A DNA stretch of 64,000 bases from Anticarsia gemmatalis (Eukaryota > Arthropoda > Insecta > Lepidoptera > Erebidae): assembly GCF_050436995.1 (NCBI RefSeq), contig NC_134758.1:620001-684000 (forward strand), read 5' to 3'. Shown here piece after piece: positions 36,301 through 48,495 of this stretch (within the stretch, counting starts at the first letter, position 1; every line of letters begins with the position of its first letter). Made by a program: the position numbers and the translations under genes. Below the pieces are notes generated by a model. The model ran no database searches, was not told the origin of the DNA, and worked only from the letters and a program-made list of their open reading frames with translations.

Positions 36301-39300
36301 ATCAAAGGACAAATCACAGTCGAACTAAAAAAGATATCAAATGTTAGGAGTAGCGGCGTGTACAGTCGGCCAGTTAATGGCACCCGTGATTGATGTTGAT
36401 CGCCGGAGTGCGGCAAAAACGTGTGAACCCGCCTTAGCGTCTGCTCCAATTATTGCGTAACTGGCGAAGGTTGTATCATTACAGAGAATAGTTTATGAGG
36501 GCGGCTGTGCTCGTAATCACAGGGGTAGAGGTTACGTGTAACTTAGAAAGGTGATGGTCTTCGTGTGACTGGTACTCTACTTGAAGTTTGTAGGTGTTGT
36601 TTAGCCGTAGCTTGTGTGCAAGCAGAGTTACTTTCGGTGCACTTTTTTATTATTGTCCAACTGTATTTTGTTGTATGCACTTTCAAGTATTCAATTTAAT
36701 AAAATACTTAAATATATATTAACTTTTTACATGTAACTCAGCCACGAGCGTATAGATTACTCAAGAACTGTGTACAAAGATTCAGATCAGCTGGTATATA
36801 AGTAAAATCTTTACCAGCAGAACTAGTTCGTAATGCAAAAGAAAAGAAAAGTACACAATAAGCCATAATCTCTGAGATGATAGCAGTTAATATTGTCCGC
36901 TCGTCAATTTGTCTCGTGTGTCGTGTAATTAGCCGAGATGCGCCCGCGCACCCGTTTGTATGTTAATATTTAGCACGAGACATTAACTCGACGACTAGCA
37001 GGCTTTTTTATTTGTGAGATTTATGGAGCCTATGGCATTTATGGACTCTTATATAAAACGATACTTTTCTTCTTATTTTATTAAAATGAAGGAGAAAAGA
37101 AAGAAATTATGGCTACTGTGGTGATTTAATCTCGGGTTTGATTTCCAATTTAGCTTAAAAAAAGGTATCGTGAACTAGAGTTTGTTGCAAAATAATTTGA
37201 AGAATAATGCAGGCCAAAAAAAATACTTAGTAAAGTTCGGGATTTTGCTTAAGCCTTCTTAGAGAATAGACTTAAGACATTTTATTGATTGAATAGTTAT
37301 AATACACTTTGCAATGTAAATGAATGTAGAAAATATGTAGTTACGCGTCTATGCGGCTGCGGCGTGCAGTCGCAGTGCAGTGAGAATATTTATCAGTTCA
37401 TTTGTAAACGATCGAATGACAAGTTTATTATTGGGCCAAATTGTGCATAATTATTGACGCCTGTTGTATCGAGCTTCTTCCGTATAAGTTTGTATGGAAT
37501 GTGCTATGAAATACATGTTATACAGAGATATAGACAGAGCTTCTACTCGGGGATATAAACGTCTGTCTATGTTTGGCATCAGTGCCAAACGTTTATGCTG
37601 TAATTGGAAGCATTCTTAGTAACATAAAAGCCATTTTAAGAATTATTCGACCTTTTAGTTCAACTCGGGAATTGAACCCCATGTCCAAGATCTATGGTCA
37701 ATAACAAACAGGCAATAGACTGTAGCAGTCGTTTTGAGTAGTGTAAACATGATTTCGTTATGTTAGATTCAATATTCAATTACAGAACCATCTAATCCGA
37801 ATAAGTAAGCTTGTCAATTGAATCATAGTTGCTGAAAGTATTTATAAATTTAATCCATTTTTATAAAGAAATAAAGATCTAGTTAAGTAATTTCACGGAC
37901 ATATCTCTTTAGCCTAGATATTGCGAAGTATTTTCAAAATGACTTTAAATCGTTTCGATTTCGACGGCCATTTTCCGGCTAGTGAACTTTGGTTGCTCAA
38001 CCGTGGTTACTGAGGCACACCATCAAGGCATGAACCTTTGGTTGCGGGATGGTTATCGCTGGGTTAATGGGCCGTAGACCAGATGTAGGTCAGTACTGAT
38101 GAATTGGGTGTTTTTGGGCTATTTTGTGAATAAGAGCTTTGGTTTACTGTTGTTTTTTTGTAATGTTGTATTGCCATTGATTTAAGCAACTGAAGCGTTA
38201 AGCTGTTGTATTTGATAGTGAAAGTATTACAAACTTAGGATTGTGTTTTGTGTTAAACGTAATGCTAATTTGGATTTATAAAGAATTTGAAAAATGGCTT
38301 CCTCACACATGACATACAACTGTAATTGCGATTATGAGTTTGTGAAACTTTTTAACCAACAACTATATAAAATCAATTAATGCATTTTCAGATTGTACAA
38401 TCAACAACATGAGACGATGTAAAAGAAATTTAAATACTGAAATTTAAGTTATTTAAAATTTTCTATCAAACTAGTTCGACAGCCCTAACAATGACCAAGG
38501 TTACATAAACGTAAAGAATCGGCAATAGCGTCCAAGGTGAGCCGGAGACATCCTGTGACAGTTGCACCCTTGCACAACTACCCATTGTACACTACACTAC
38601 ACTAACACTACACTGGCACAGCCGTTACACTTGCTTACACAAATTGCACTGCGCAACAGGAAATTGACGATTGTATGGACTAGCGGTTATACGGGTTTAC
38701 ATCTAATAAAATATATTGACGGATTTAAGATATATTTGAGGAGAATTTATTGATCCAAACCAATTATTACTGGATTACGCTCGCTACTTCTACTTTCAAC
38801 TTTCTCAGAGTAAAATGTATCCTATGTGTTAATTTTAGTTATGAAATAATTATGTTTTTTTTTGCAAGAAAGAGTAAAAAACAAACATACATCCTCATAA
38901 ACTTTCGCATACTCATATTACTTTATAATATAGGATTATTACAAACATTCTATATCGGACACAGAGTACAACTAGACCGCGATTTAACTAGTGGTGAGTC
39001 TTGATCATAGACAATGATGAACAAGAGACATTTAGAAAAAGTAAATTAATAAACAATTAAACTCGAAGTAATTATCTGTGAATCACTGAACAAGTTAAGT
39101 TTCAGATATTACAGACAAACTGATTCTATTATGATGAGGTATTTAATATTATATAGTGATGCCTTTAGTTATCAATTATGTGAGCAATCATTTATACCAT
39201 TAAATAGTCCAATGAAAACAAATATTTGTACATAGATTGCTGGAATCTAGGTTGACTACTGTTAACTAGTAGAGAACAGTAATCTTGAAGTGATTTATGT

Positions 39301-41128
39301 AAATTGAAGAATACACTCATCAGTATTTTGATAGATAGATACGTAGCAAAGGCTTAGTTTCTATACGTTAATAAACGTACTCCGCAAATAGTGGGTGTGT
39401 TAAACGATAGCGTGTACGAATGCATGATATTTAGACAACTACATACTATTACGTACCAACAAAAAAACTGTAACGGATGATTATGCGTGCTGATCGAATT
39501 ATCGAGGTGCATCTCCCGGACATACTCGATATCTACAGACGGACATACTGTCAAACATACACAACACCCTTATAATCGCACGCATAAGGTTCATTTCAAT
39601 TTAAAACCTACGAAATCCGATTGTTTATGTCGAGGATGGATCGATTTAGAATCGGAATTAAAGTAATTATCGATATTAATAATCGATCACGGAATTCTTT
39701 GCGCAGTTTTTGCACACGTGCGGTTCAAACGCTCAACTTAATGGCTTTTCCATTATTAATGCGTTAACACGAATCATCCCTTAATTAACGAGTAAATGAG
39801 GGATACCATATCCTGCATAATTTCAAAGTAGAATGATCGAATTCTCGGTACTTTGTTAATTAACAGAATTTTTATTCTTACTTCACGAAATACGACGAAT
39901 CACTATAAATTATTAATACCAAACTTTTTCATGGCGAAACTAATTTACTGTTTAATATTCATTAATCAGACAACCCATATCGATAAGGATTGTTGTACTA
40001 ATTATATCCGAATAAAGTGTCAATCGATTTATCGTTTATTTTAATCGAGTCACGCAAAGTTTATAAATCGCCATTAATGGTGGACGACGAGTTTTAATTA
40101 TGTGTTCATGTTTTATAAAGATGAAAGGTTGAGGACCCCTGCCATTGTTCTAATGTTTGGTCGTGTTTGTTGATAGAAACAAGGTCTGAGATGATCAAGG
40201 TCGTGAGTTCGAATTCTGGGAGAGTCATTTTCAAGTACATTTTTGAATCTATAACATTAAAAAAATGTACTACGCTTACAAATGAATCAATGATAAGTAC
40301 AATGTCATTGAGAACATTCTACTAGAGGTTAATACGCAGATTGTTAGTAATCTTGAGACGTCTCACAGTTTTATGTTTGTTAGTAGTTACTGGTTGAAAC
40401 ACATTTTACAGCTGTGAGTGGCTATAATTAATATTAAATGAACGTTAAATAAACGCAAGCGTGTAACGACCAGTAGTCCTTGATACGTTTAATGAAATTT
40501 ACATTTCCGATCCAATGTTTTCATTTCCTATTAATTATAACGTAGGATTAGAAAATATGTAGCATGAATGTACTCAATCTACATTAGTGATTATTCAAAG
40601 AAATTCCGACCTTTATATATAACCTTTGATAGTAAGTAATGAGTACTTTTTACGAAATTCTTCCCGATGTATATGCCACTGGTTTGCTAAAGGGATGTGC
40701 GTAAAAACGTAATTAGACAACCCAAGTCTATGTCATTGTTTTTACGAATCGATCAATCGCTGTCACGGTAGTGAGTTTACTGATGAATTCTCAGAATCGT
40801 CCTCGATAACATCACTTACGCAGAACTTATCTATATTTAAGCAGAAACAGTGTGTTCGTTGGAATTATTAATTACTTACGTTACACACGGTAACGATCAG
40901 GGAGGTACATTGTATTGCGCTAGACATGAAAAAAATCGGCCGGACTTAAGTCGCGTCACTCCGTGGGTGGCTTGAATAACTTGGACAGTAGGGTGCACAA
41001 CGTTAATTAATTGTTTATCGTTAATTAAAATAAATATATTGTGTATTTACCTTGCATCCTTCACATGTGAATGCGCCAAAGTGGAACCCGGCCGCCGGCT
41101 CCCCGCATACTTTGCACTTTTGGTTCAT
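26335..41128 (-). CDS. knrl: knirps-family orphan nuclear receptor (knirps-like), two coding exons
   Basis: This is a sequence-specific transcription factor, by family a nuclear repressor used in embryonic patterning, tracheal and wing-vein or appendage development. Joining 41128-41051 to 27369-26335 gives 370 residues. Zinc finger 1 uses Cys5, 8, 22 and 25; the P-box region is CEGCKS; zinc finger 2 uses Cys42, 48, 58 and 61. The knirps-type extension follows at about residues 66-98 (SGSRYGRRSNWFKIHC core). There is no ligand-binding domain, which is normal for this family. The rest is Pro/Ser-rich, with a CtBP-type motif PMDLSVK at 305-311, an acidic stretch at about 332-352 and the C-terminus PLDLTTKV. 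I choose knirps-like over knirps or eagle because TKEELALLGLD, the LLFPPGFHPLYS-type stretch, KRFFLDEILK and the terminal LDLTTKV match fly Knrl as I remember it. It is much shorter than fly Knrl, which I recall as over 600 residues. The paralogue assignment is inference; family membership is very secure. Confidence 0.93.
29357..29627 (+). mobile_element. complete non-autonomous Helitron in the knrl intron
   Basis: It starts TCTATACTAATATTATAAAG after an A and ends GTTGCGCGGGTCAGCTAG before a T, fitting Helitron insertion between A and T without duplication. It contains 11 uninterrupted TTTG units (29385-29428). At 271 bp it has no Rep/helicase coding capacity. It is the best reference copy in the window. 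Confidence 0.9.
30950..31050. promoter_or_regulatory. intronic CpG-rich patch
   Basis: About 100 bp dominated by CG dinucleotides (for example GCGGGCGGCGCCGGGCGG and GAGCGGCCGCGCACC), in a strongly AT-rich intron. It borders TATATAATAAAGG on the left. It may be an enhancer or internal promoter. The open frame across it (30866-31048, minus) is low-complexity Arg/Ala and not convincing. Confidence 0.3.
32720..32840 (+). mobile_element. possible LINE tail remnant
   Basis: CAATGAAATTCGTTCAGCAG followed by AGACAGACGAACAGACA resembles the eroded 3' end of RTE-type elements. Highly diverged. Confidence 0.3.
34100..35300. promoter_or_regulatory. candidate intronic enhancer block
   Basis: This stretch is unlike the surrounding low-complexity AT sequence. 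It is dense in TAAT/AATTAG homeodomain words, TTAATCC near 34440, GCGATCGC, TCGAT and CCAATC words, with no repeat or coding content. This mixed composition is typical of conserved developmental enhancers. Conservation cannot be tested here. The frame at 34121-34372 lies in it and is judged to be chance. Confidence 0.3.
36330..36540. promoter_or_regulatory. candidate intronic regulatory block
   Basis: GC-balanced, non-repetitive sequence with GGCCAGTTAATGG, TGATTGATGTTGATCG and CTCCAATTATTGCG, flanked by AT-rich sequence. This is a compositional argument only. Confidence 0.22.
37571..37590. repeat. short hairpin, NF1-like palindrome
   Basis: GTTTGGCA and TGCCAAAC pair around TCAG. TTGGC and GCCAA are NF1 half sites but spaced by six rather than the usual five bases, so binding is uncertain. 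Confidence 0.35.
39480..40055. promoter_or_regulatory. TCGAT-rich block with two DRE-type sites
   Basis: About eleven TCGA words occur in 570 bp, several of them ATCGAT. There are two exact TATCGATA octamers, near 39670 and 39978, the site known for DREF in insects. TTAATTAACGAG and ATTAATGCGTTAAC homeodomain-type words also occur. The block lies 1-1.6 kb downstream of the first coding exon's donor, inside the intron. Small open frames at 39354 (-) and 39853 (+) are not supported. Confidence 0.35.
41051..41128 (-). CDS. knrl: knrl first coding exon (start Met, zinc finger 1)
   Basis: These 78 bp encode 26 residues, starting MNQKCKVCGEP and ending CEGCK. A clear splice donor (AAG followed by GTAAAT, minus strand) lies directly downstream. 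A clear acceptor (TTTTATTTACAG) lies directly upstream, so the ATG is the first codon of the exon. All four zinc ligands of finger 1 are present. The ATG is the expected family start, since MNQ-C-KVCGEP is how knirps-family proteins begin. It follows that the 5' UTR is on one or more separate exons at higher coordinates; I could not locate them. Confidence 0.93.
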
Positions 41129-41131
41129 CTG

Positions 41132-42666
41132 TAAATAAAAAACAATTCATTAATATCACTTATAGACAACAATTTAATTAATTCAAAAGTCCAAATTTGA
41201 TAAATTAAATTCAATTTTTGATTTTGGATCATACATTTAAAAGGATAACGGATAAAAAAATATTAATTGTCATTGATATGGATTATAAATAATATAGAAA
41301 ACTTTAAGATTAGAAATAAAAGTTATCGTCTATAATACAAAATAAAAAGTAAAGAAAATATATCCACGCACGCAAGACTAACCAATATTGTTGCTCTTAT
41401 CGCTCGACATAAACGAATATGCAACTGAAAATCCGCCACAGAAACCCAATTCACTGTTAATATGCCGTGACCGAGAGTGGCCATTTTCCAATCAGTCATT
41501 TAGTTGTTAATTTCGAAGAGCATGGGGCATGTTATTGGTTGCGTATGCGATAAAATCGTTTTGTATGTATCGATTAAACGATATTAATTGTTACGATATT
41601 ATTTCAAACGCGTTACGTGTCGCGGCTCTACGCGTTCTATATCTGAAAACATTAATTCCTTTTTTATTCTTAAGAATGAAATATGATTCTTTTTTTATTT
41701 GTGCAACGTGCCATCTTTATAATAGCGGATTTGTGTCCTCAAAAAGTGAATGAAATACAACTTGATTTTTACCAAAAGTGGAACATCAAGCAGTTAATTA
41801 AATATAAAATAAATTGTTGTTAAATAAGGTGTTTTGAGAATTATGCTTCTATATTTCATTCGAAATGAAACTTGGGAGCCGACCCTTAAAAAACAATAAT
41901 GTATTAAGTAAGAAGTACCTTTTCTGCCTACAGTGAAATATTATTATGACAGTAACACACCTTAATGGTCATTTCAACGGTTTTTACACGCTTAAGCCCG
42001 TAATATAATGTTATGTGAATTGTAAATCTACAGGGCCGTCGGTTATTAACAAAATTATGTGATTAACACTTAAAATATATAAGAATTAAAGTAAAAAGCG
42101 AAGTTATGAGCGGACGGCGGCCATATAACGATGTTCGTATTGTCGGATCGCTTAAAAGGATCTCGATTTGGTCAGGGTTCGGTAAAACCTACCGCGAGGA
42201 AATGATTTTTTAAATAAATTATATGAGTATCGTTTAGGTTATAATTAGATTAGTGTGATACGGATTTAGGTTAAGATATTTTACTATATTTTGTTATATG
42301 ATCGTAACTATTTTAATCTAACCGGCGGTCCTGTATGACAAGATGTATGGATGTGAATGAAGCGAATTTATAACTGCTTTTTTGTCATGGAATTTTCTGA
42401 TGACCTTGTGGTATTTTAACTAAGTTTTTCCTGCGGGGTTTCCTTTAACGAATTGAATAGAGGAAAGTCTTATAATCTCGAAATATAAATATTTGTCTTT
42501 ATTAGAGTGCGTAAAACAAGATTTAGTTTTAGACTAGGTAGTGGTTCTATGCTATACAAAAGTATGTTTAATTTTGATTACGAATGGATGTCTACGGAAT
42601 CCAAATAATATTTATTTTCGGTATTACCCTTAGTTAGTAATCAGGTCCGCGACGTCAGCTGATATC
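41132..42666. other. knrl upstream flank, non-coding
   Basis: Immediate upstream intron or promoter-side sequence. The small frame at 41529-41753 has no family resemblance, and no repeat was recognised. The 5' exon could not be located. Confidence 0.45.
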
Positions 42667-42721
42667 ATCAGTGATATTTTATCGCATACGATGGTAATCA
42701 GTGATATTATATCGTATGCGA
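42667..42721. repeat. short tandem plus inverted repeat
   Basis: ATCAGTGATATT occurs at 42667 and 42697, 30 bp apart. Between and after them TCGCATACGAT (42682-42692) and its exact complement ATCGTATGCGA (42711-42721) form an inverted repeat. Confidence 0.6.
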
Positions 42722-43647
42722 ATTATGAAGAGAGTATTTTAGGTCAATTCTGTAATATTGAATTGAGTGTAATATTAACCCTTAGGCTCATGTTGAATAT
42801 TACATTTAAATATTTATTTAAAAACGCATAAAAATTTTGAAAAGTAGTTTGATTGTTTGCTTCATGTGAAGTTTATTTTAAATCATGATTTTCTGAGATG
42901 TATTTATGTGATTATATTTGAAACTAAAATACTAGGATCGGTTCAGTAAGTTTTAAAAACAAATAAGACTTACAATTCTACTCGTATCTCAAACATAGAC
43001 GTCTCAGTCTAACATCTTAAACTAAACATTGTAACTTATCCGTTAGGTATAAACTAGGAATTCTCGAGATCGGATCGCACAATACAGACAAAGACTTTGT
43101 ACGGCTACGGAGTGATTCGTTTATCGAAGGATCAGATGCAAGTGTACCTTGACTAAGGACCGAGGCTTTTAAGGTATTGGGTATTTGAAAACTGTGCAAT
43201 CTGTACATGTTTTTAAGGTAAAGGTGTAGGTTTAAACTAAAATACAACGATAAAAAGGAGAGAAATATGAATTGATGATGTAAAAATCTTGTAAACATAT
43301 GTACCGCGTTTGTTTGTAGACTGGTTTTTGTATTAAGAGTATATTTTTTTTTATTAATTATAGTTAGTGTCATGCGTACTAATGTCGAAAATACTATTTA
43401 AAAATAAATTGTATTCCGTTAAAGTGTTTCCAATTTCCATTAGAAATAACTATAAAAAAATATTGTAATTAAAACATTAAATTCTATCAAATATTGAATT
43501 GAGACATAACATTTAATATAAACATTTATTTGTTCAACAAATTTCAAAAATAAACATAACACTAACCTTTTATTTGATGCCATTAAAATAATAATTACTA
43601 TCAAAACAAATAATTAGTATAGCAGAGAGCAAGAAACTCTATACCTC

Positions 43648-43665
43648 TATGGTCGGCCATAGATC
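43648..43665. repeat. short hairpin
   Basis: CTATGGTCGGCCATAG is a short stem with a TCGG loop in a small GC-rich patch. Function unknown. Confidence 0.35.
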
Positions 43666-43885
43666 ACGCAGCGTGGGTCCTTGTCTATGGTTATCATCGC
43701 GCGTCTTGCTCTAAATTAGAACTGTACAAGTGTAGACTTTTGAATATAACTTTATGCAACAATGTTAGATAAATAGATTATAATAATATAATATTACTAA
43801 CGGACCCAACAGACGTTGTCCTGTCTACACGTCTTTAATTTGAAAAATTTAAACTTTTTCTAATAATCTAAACCATTCTCAGATC

Positions 43886-43981
43886 CCCTTGAACACACAC
43901 AAAAAAATTCATCAAAATCCAGTCGTTTAAGAGAAGTTTAGTGACATACACACTTACAGACGAATTATATATATAAAGATA
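43886..43981 (+). mobile_element. RTE-like LINE 3' tail
   Basis: AAATTCATCAAAATCCAGTC, then CGTTTAAGAGAAGTTTAGTG, ACATACACACTTACAGACGA and an ATATAT tail follow the well-known 3' end of RTE-type elements. No coding part remains. Confidence 0.5.
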
Positions 43982-46920
43982 GTATAGCAATTGAAAATAA
44001 ATCGTTGACAAAGTATTATAGGAGGTAAATAAGTACCAAAACTACCAAACCGATTTTGATAACCTCGTTACAAATTTCCAACTCCAGATGTGATATGTAT
44101 CAACATTATAACTTTAAAACTTTTGCGTTAGATGTTCATTAAATTATAGGATATGAGAAATAACCTCAACTAAATAAATAAGTTCGCGGTAAATCCCCAT
44201 AACCTATTATAAAATGTATTATGATTTAGAAAAAAGTTATTTTTGGCAAAGAAAAACTGAGGCTCTTATAATAAAATATCATTCTCAAACAGTGACTTAC
44301 CTAAGACAATGTTCTTTCGCATTTATGATATTGATATGAATATGGAGTGGATGTATGTATAGTGCCCGTCCAAAATAAACGGTGATATCATATAGGGAAT
44401 GTGAATAATCTTCACTAATTGTACCAATCAATGTTCATAAAGGTTGGATCACTTTTGTAATTATTACATTTTTTATTTTAATATAAAAGGAACGAGCTGA
44501 TTAGTTTTGTATCTGTGCTAAAAAAAGTCAATTTCATATTTAATCTGCGGACCAAATTGCTGGGCATTTAAAGATACACATGTTATATTTCGCCTTGTTT
44601 CCAAGGGGTAGGTAGCTACGATAATAAACATTTTACACATATTTAATGTACAGACATACAAACATACAAATAAGAATTACATAAAAATCACACAAATATT
44701 TGTTTCAATTGAGAATTGAACCTGTATAGTATAACGACGTAAATGTCATCATAACCATTTCACTAAATCAATTTTCATAATTATAATTTCTAAAAATAAA
44801 AATTATAACGACTGTCATTGACAGTCCATTTAAAAGAATATTTAATTTTGTAAGATCAACGACCTAATGTATGCAGAAATTCAAAGCGCCGGCGCACATG
44901 CTCGAACGATCCCGATAAGAGCCGAAATAACACGAAGCAACAGTTTGATTTTCTTCCTACATGACTTAATTAATTTCCCACTTTTGTATGTCTTTTTAGG
45001 ACACTCCTTGAAACAAAACACCGAGTAAAATTCAACTATAATGCTTAAAGACAAGGTTCGTTTTCCAATGTCATGTGTTTGGTGGATAAACCTATTTAAT
45101 TCGAAAGTTTATGACAGATTCGCGTTCTCGAGAGCTTCGGTCAAGCTGTCACAGTCAGTTCATCTCCAATCATACATCTCGTTTTATATCTGGATATGCA
45201 ATTAGCATATTAATCGCTTCATATTTCGATGATTAAAACCAATGTTTTATTTAAATCGATTTTAGTTTGATTTATCATCGAATTGGATGCCGGATTTAAA
45301 TCTAAACATGATTGTTATTAATATTAATATAATAAATATATTGGATTTGTCTGAGTATGTGGTAGTTTATTTGATACTAATCACGGGGTCTTTGGGGTCA
45401 TTTATTACAACTCGACCAGGTTTCCTTGATAGCGAGTTTCATTCGCTTGAGTTTAGTCATTTAAACGCTAGGAAAATATTTTGTTACCCATATCATATGT
45501 TAGGTAGATGTTTATGGTGATGATGTCTTTGATGATAGATGATTTAATATACTTTTCTAAGGCTAAGTCCTCTTACCTATGCTCAAAGGGTCCTATTAAT
45601 AGTGTGTTCACACCGGTGTTGCAACGGATTTCGAACCCGTGACTTCTTTACTGCAAATCCTATACTATATCCATCAATTTATAGCGATACTTCTTCAGAA
45701 AAACTGTATATTTCAGAAATCAATTTAACCGTTGACAGAGTTTTATGCAGACGCTTTCATAGCGATGCATGTCTCGAATGAAAGCAGTCTCACCAATAAG
45801 GAGATTACAGTTTAATTCTTCGATAAATTGTATCGTAAATCGAAGCACTTGGGATATTATAAGTTTTAGTAGCACTTCTGGAAATCATCAGCACTACGAA
45901 ATATGTATTGAACTAGTAACTAGCATAGTTAGCAACGAAATGTGCTGAAAAAGATAACTTTAAGTGACCTTTACATCATATGGTATCTACCGATAATAAG
46001 ACGTTTATCCATGTTTGTAACAGGAAAATTTTATAAGCTACCAGCCAGTGTTTGTTAAAAATACAATTAATATATAACGTTGATCTAATCCTTCTTGTCA
46101 TTCACTTAAAGCTGTATTACACTTAAGTCATTTAGTTTTCACTATATTACCAGATTTCTTTACGAAAAAATAAAACACTTAAAGAAGAAAAATATCATTA
46201 GGACAAAATAAATGTACTTTATTGATTAACTAAACTTTACAGTGAAAAAGCCTTTGTTGTTCCTTTACCTGCTGTCCGTACGAACACCTATAACGGTCGC
46301 ACTTATATCAAAAGCACTGATTTTATACTACCGCCCGTAATACGCGAACCTTTGTAAAGAATCAGATTAACTACAAGTACAGTTACAAGCTGCTACACAT
46401 AAACTTATTGACAACCACTTGTAGATACTATTCAGAAGGAATTTACTTTATTGAATACATTTGTATAGAAATATGGAAATTAATCTGTTGATATTTATGT
46501 GCTCAATATGTCAGATGTAGTATAAATCAGTCTAAAGTAATTTAATGAATTTTCCATTTGAGATGTGAAGAGGAGTATGAAATTGATGAAAAGCTCGCTC
46601 TGGACCACGATTTCCTCTTTAAAAAAGTATGTGTATATCCGATGTAAATCATATTTTTTAAGTGACTAAAGATCATAGTATTTTTACATAAAGTGAAATG
46701 ATTGGTTACAAATATGTCTCAATAAATTAAATGATAAAAATGTGTTTAGCGTAGCGCTTTCTCATCCTTATTTTACTGGACTGCACTTAAAAAAATAAGG
46801 TGACGTATTTATCATTCTAGGTACATTGATACCATTCTTTAACTATAGTGTGTCAAAATTACACCTACAAATTACGAGTCCTCAATAACACCGTATCCTA
46901 AACTACATTTATTTTCAAGA
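43982..46920. other. upstream flank, little recognised
   Basis: Contains a tRNA-like B box on the minus strand at 45626-45637 and a homeodomain-type patch (GCAATTAGCATATTAATCGC) near 45199. Small frame 45287-45520 is unsupported. Confidence 0.4.
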
Positions 46921-47050
46921 TCGTTCGTACCGCGGAAGACATGACACGTGATTGGTATCGTGTGAATGTGGCCTGTCATTTGCCGTGACCACCATTACTG
47001 GCCGACCCCGTGGGAACATGGGGTTTATGGAGATGCGAGGGTTAACAGGT
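46921..47050. promoter_or_regulatory. GC-balanced block with E-box
   Basis: Non-repetitive sequence containing CACGTG, ATTGG, GTGACCACC and CGTGGGAACATGG, directly abutting the GTAGAG cluster. Its composition suggests an enhancer. Unproven. Confidence 0.25.
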
Positions 47051-47323
47051 GTAGAGATAGTTCCTGTAGAGATGACGTAGAGTTAAATGTAAAGTAGATT
47101 TCTATGTGTTTAGTCCTATACTAACTGTGTAAGGTGTCAATTTTGATACAAGAATAAATTACTTTGAAAAGATTCTTTAATAATGATATAGCCTATTATA
47201 TACCTTGCTTTAAGATTATTTCATATTATCAAGCTTACAATATATTTTGGACTTTATTTCATATATGCAAACGTGCAACGGTAGTAACAATACTCCCATT
47301 ATTTTTTTTTAATCGCCTGTTTC

Positions 47324-47348
47324 TATGTCCCACTGCTGAGCAAAGGCC
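47324..47348 (-). mobile_element. LINE 3'-end scrap
   Basis: TGTCCCACTGCTGAGCAAAG followed by GCCT is the reverse complement of the common lepidopteran LINE end. Confidence 0.55.
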
Positions 47349-48484
47349 TACTTACTTTATTTTCATTTATGACGTCATAATCATATGTCGTATCATCACA
47401 ACACAACCTTCATACGTCAAAACAACGACTCTACCTATCAAGATAATATTAAAACTCTACATACTAGTACAGTTCACTGAACACGCTTGTGTTTTGACGT
47501 GACCATTTCACTTGTCAGATATCTCGCCACTCTACGATACCTCCACTAATTTAATACAACGTTAATTTGATAGAGCATTATGTAGAGTCAAAAGTTTGAT
47601 AGAGTTTTGTTTGATATAAGATCTGTTTTGACTGGAGTGTGTACTCTATCGTTATGTTGTAGGTTTTGTAATTTTGTGATTATTGATTATGGCGTTCAGG
47701 GTTTGATGACCCGAATTTGAAAGCTTTTTATCAATGTTGCTTATATACTGTAGTTAGATTTTTTCATTTATATTAATAATTTCTTTTCCCCACAAATAAA
47801 TCTTCCATAAGTATACTCTACGTCGACATATCCCTACAAATAACTACAGTCGTTATGTTTTTATCACCAACAGTACAATATAAAAGCCACTACTTTATTC
47901 TTGCGAATAAAAACCTCGTTAGCGAATTCAAAAGTGGTTCAATTTAATACAGTTCTCGAGATGACAAGGTAGAGACAAACGGACAGGCTTCATAATAATA
48001 GTGTTACGGTTAACGCGTTTAACATGCGTAAACCAAAGCGTGACAAATTAACGCCTATCAAAATGAAATCAAGAGTAGAGTCGACTCTATGTAGAGATAG
48101 CAACCGTATGTAGATGGAGGGAATTGTGAGGTTTTGTTGTTGTAATATATAATGAATAATTTAGTTATTTGATTGTATTATATATTTTTATCATAGTATT
48201 GTTGTAGAGTTATTTTTATTAAAAGCGTAATGTAATATTTATTATTGTGTATCTAATAGTATCTCTACATTTATTTGCTATGATACAAAATATCATGAGA
48301 CAATTAATATTGAAATTGAAGCAAATGCAAACAAAGAACAAGGAAATAAACTCAAAAGTAATCCGTAACTTATATTTAAAGTAAAACATCAGCTCTACCA
48401 TACTGACTCTACATCCAACATCTCCATCTACATGTACCAATAAATTAAACGCCCTATGTTTTGTCGTCGGTGGACGTCGGCACC

Positions 48485-48495
48485 GGTTCGATTCC
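48485..48495 (+). repeat. tRNA-like B box, SINE scrap
   Basis: GGTTCGATTCC is an exact B box. The preceding sequence is GTCGGTGGACGTCGGCACC, and no cloverleaf can be folded. Confidence 0.45.

Larger units (their letters stand above)
27370..41050 (-). other. knrl: 13.7-kb phase-0 intron of knrl
   Basis: The intron begins GTAAAT and ends TTTCCAG and separates the codons for the two zinc fingers (Lys26 | Ser27). It holds a complete Helitron (29357-29627), a CpG-rich patch near 31.0 kb, and several blocks rich in TAAT and TCGAT words that look like developmental enhancers (about 34.1-35.3, 36.33-36.5 and 39.48-40.05 kb). The remainder is AT-rich sequence in which I recognise nothing. No convincing extra coding exon was seen on either strand. 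Confidence 0.9.

Noticed and set aside
43017..43373. 118-codon minus-strand open frame
   Set aside because: Composition follows the local AT bias and no motif was recognised.
47164..47502. 112-codon plus-strand open frame
   Set aside because: Crosses a LINE 3'-end scrap and a poly-T tract; not protein-like.
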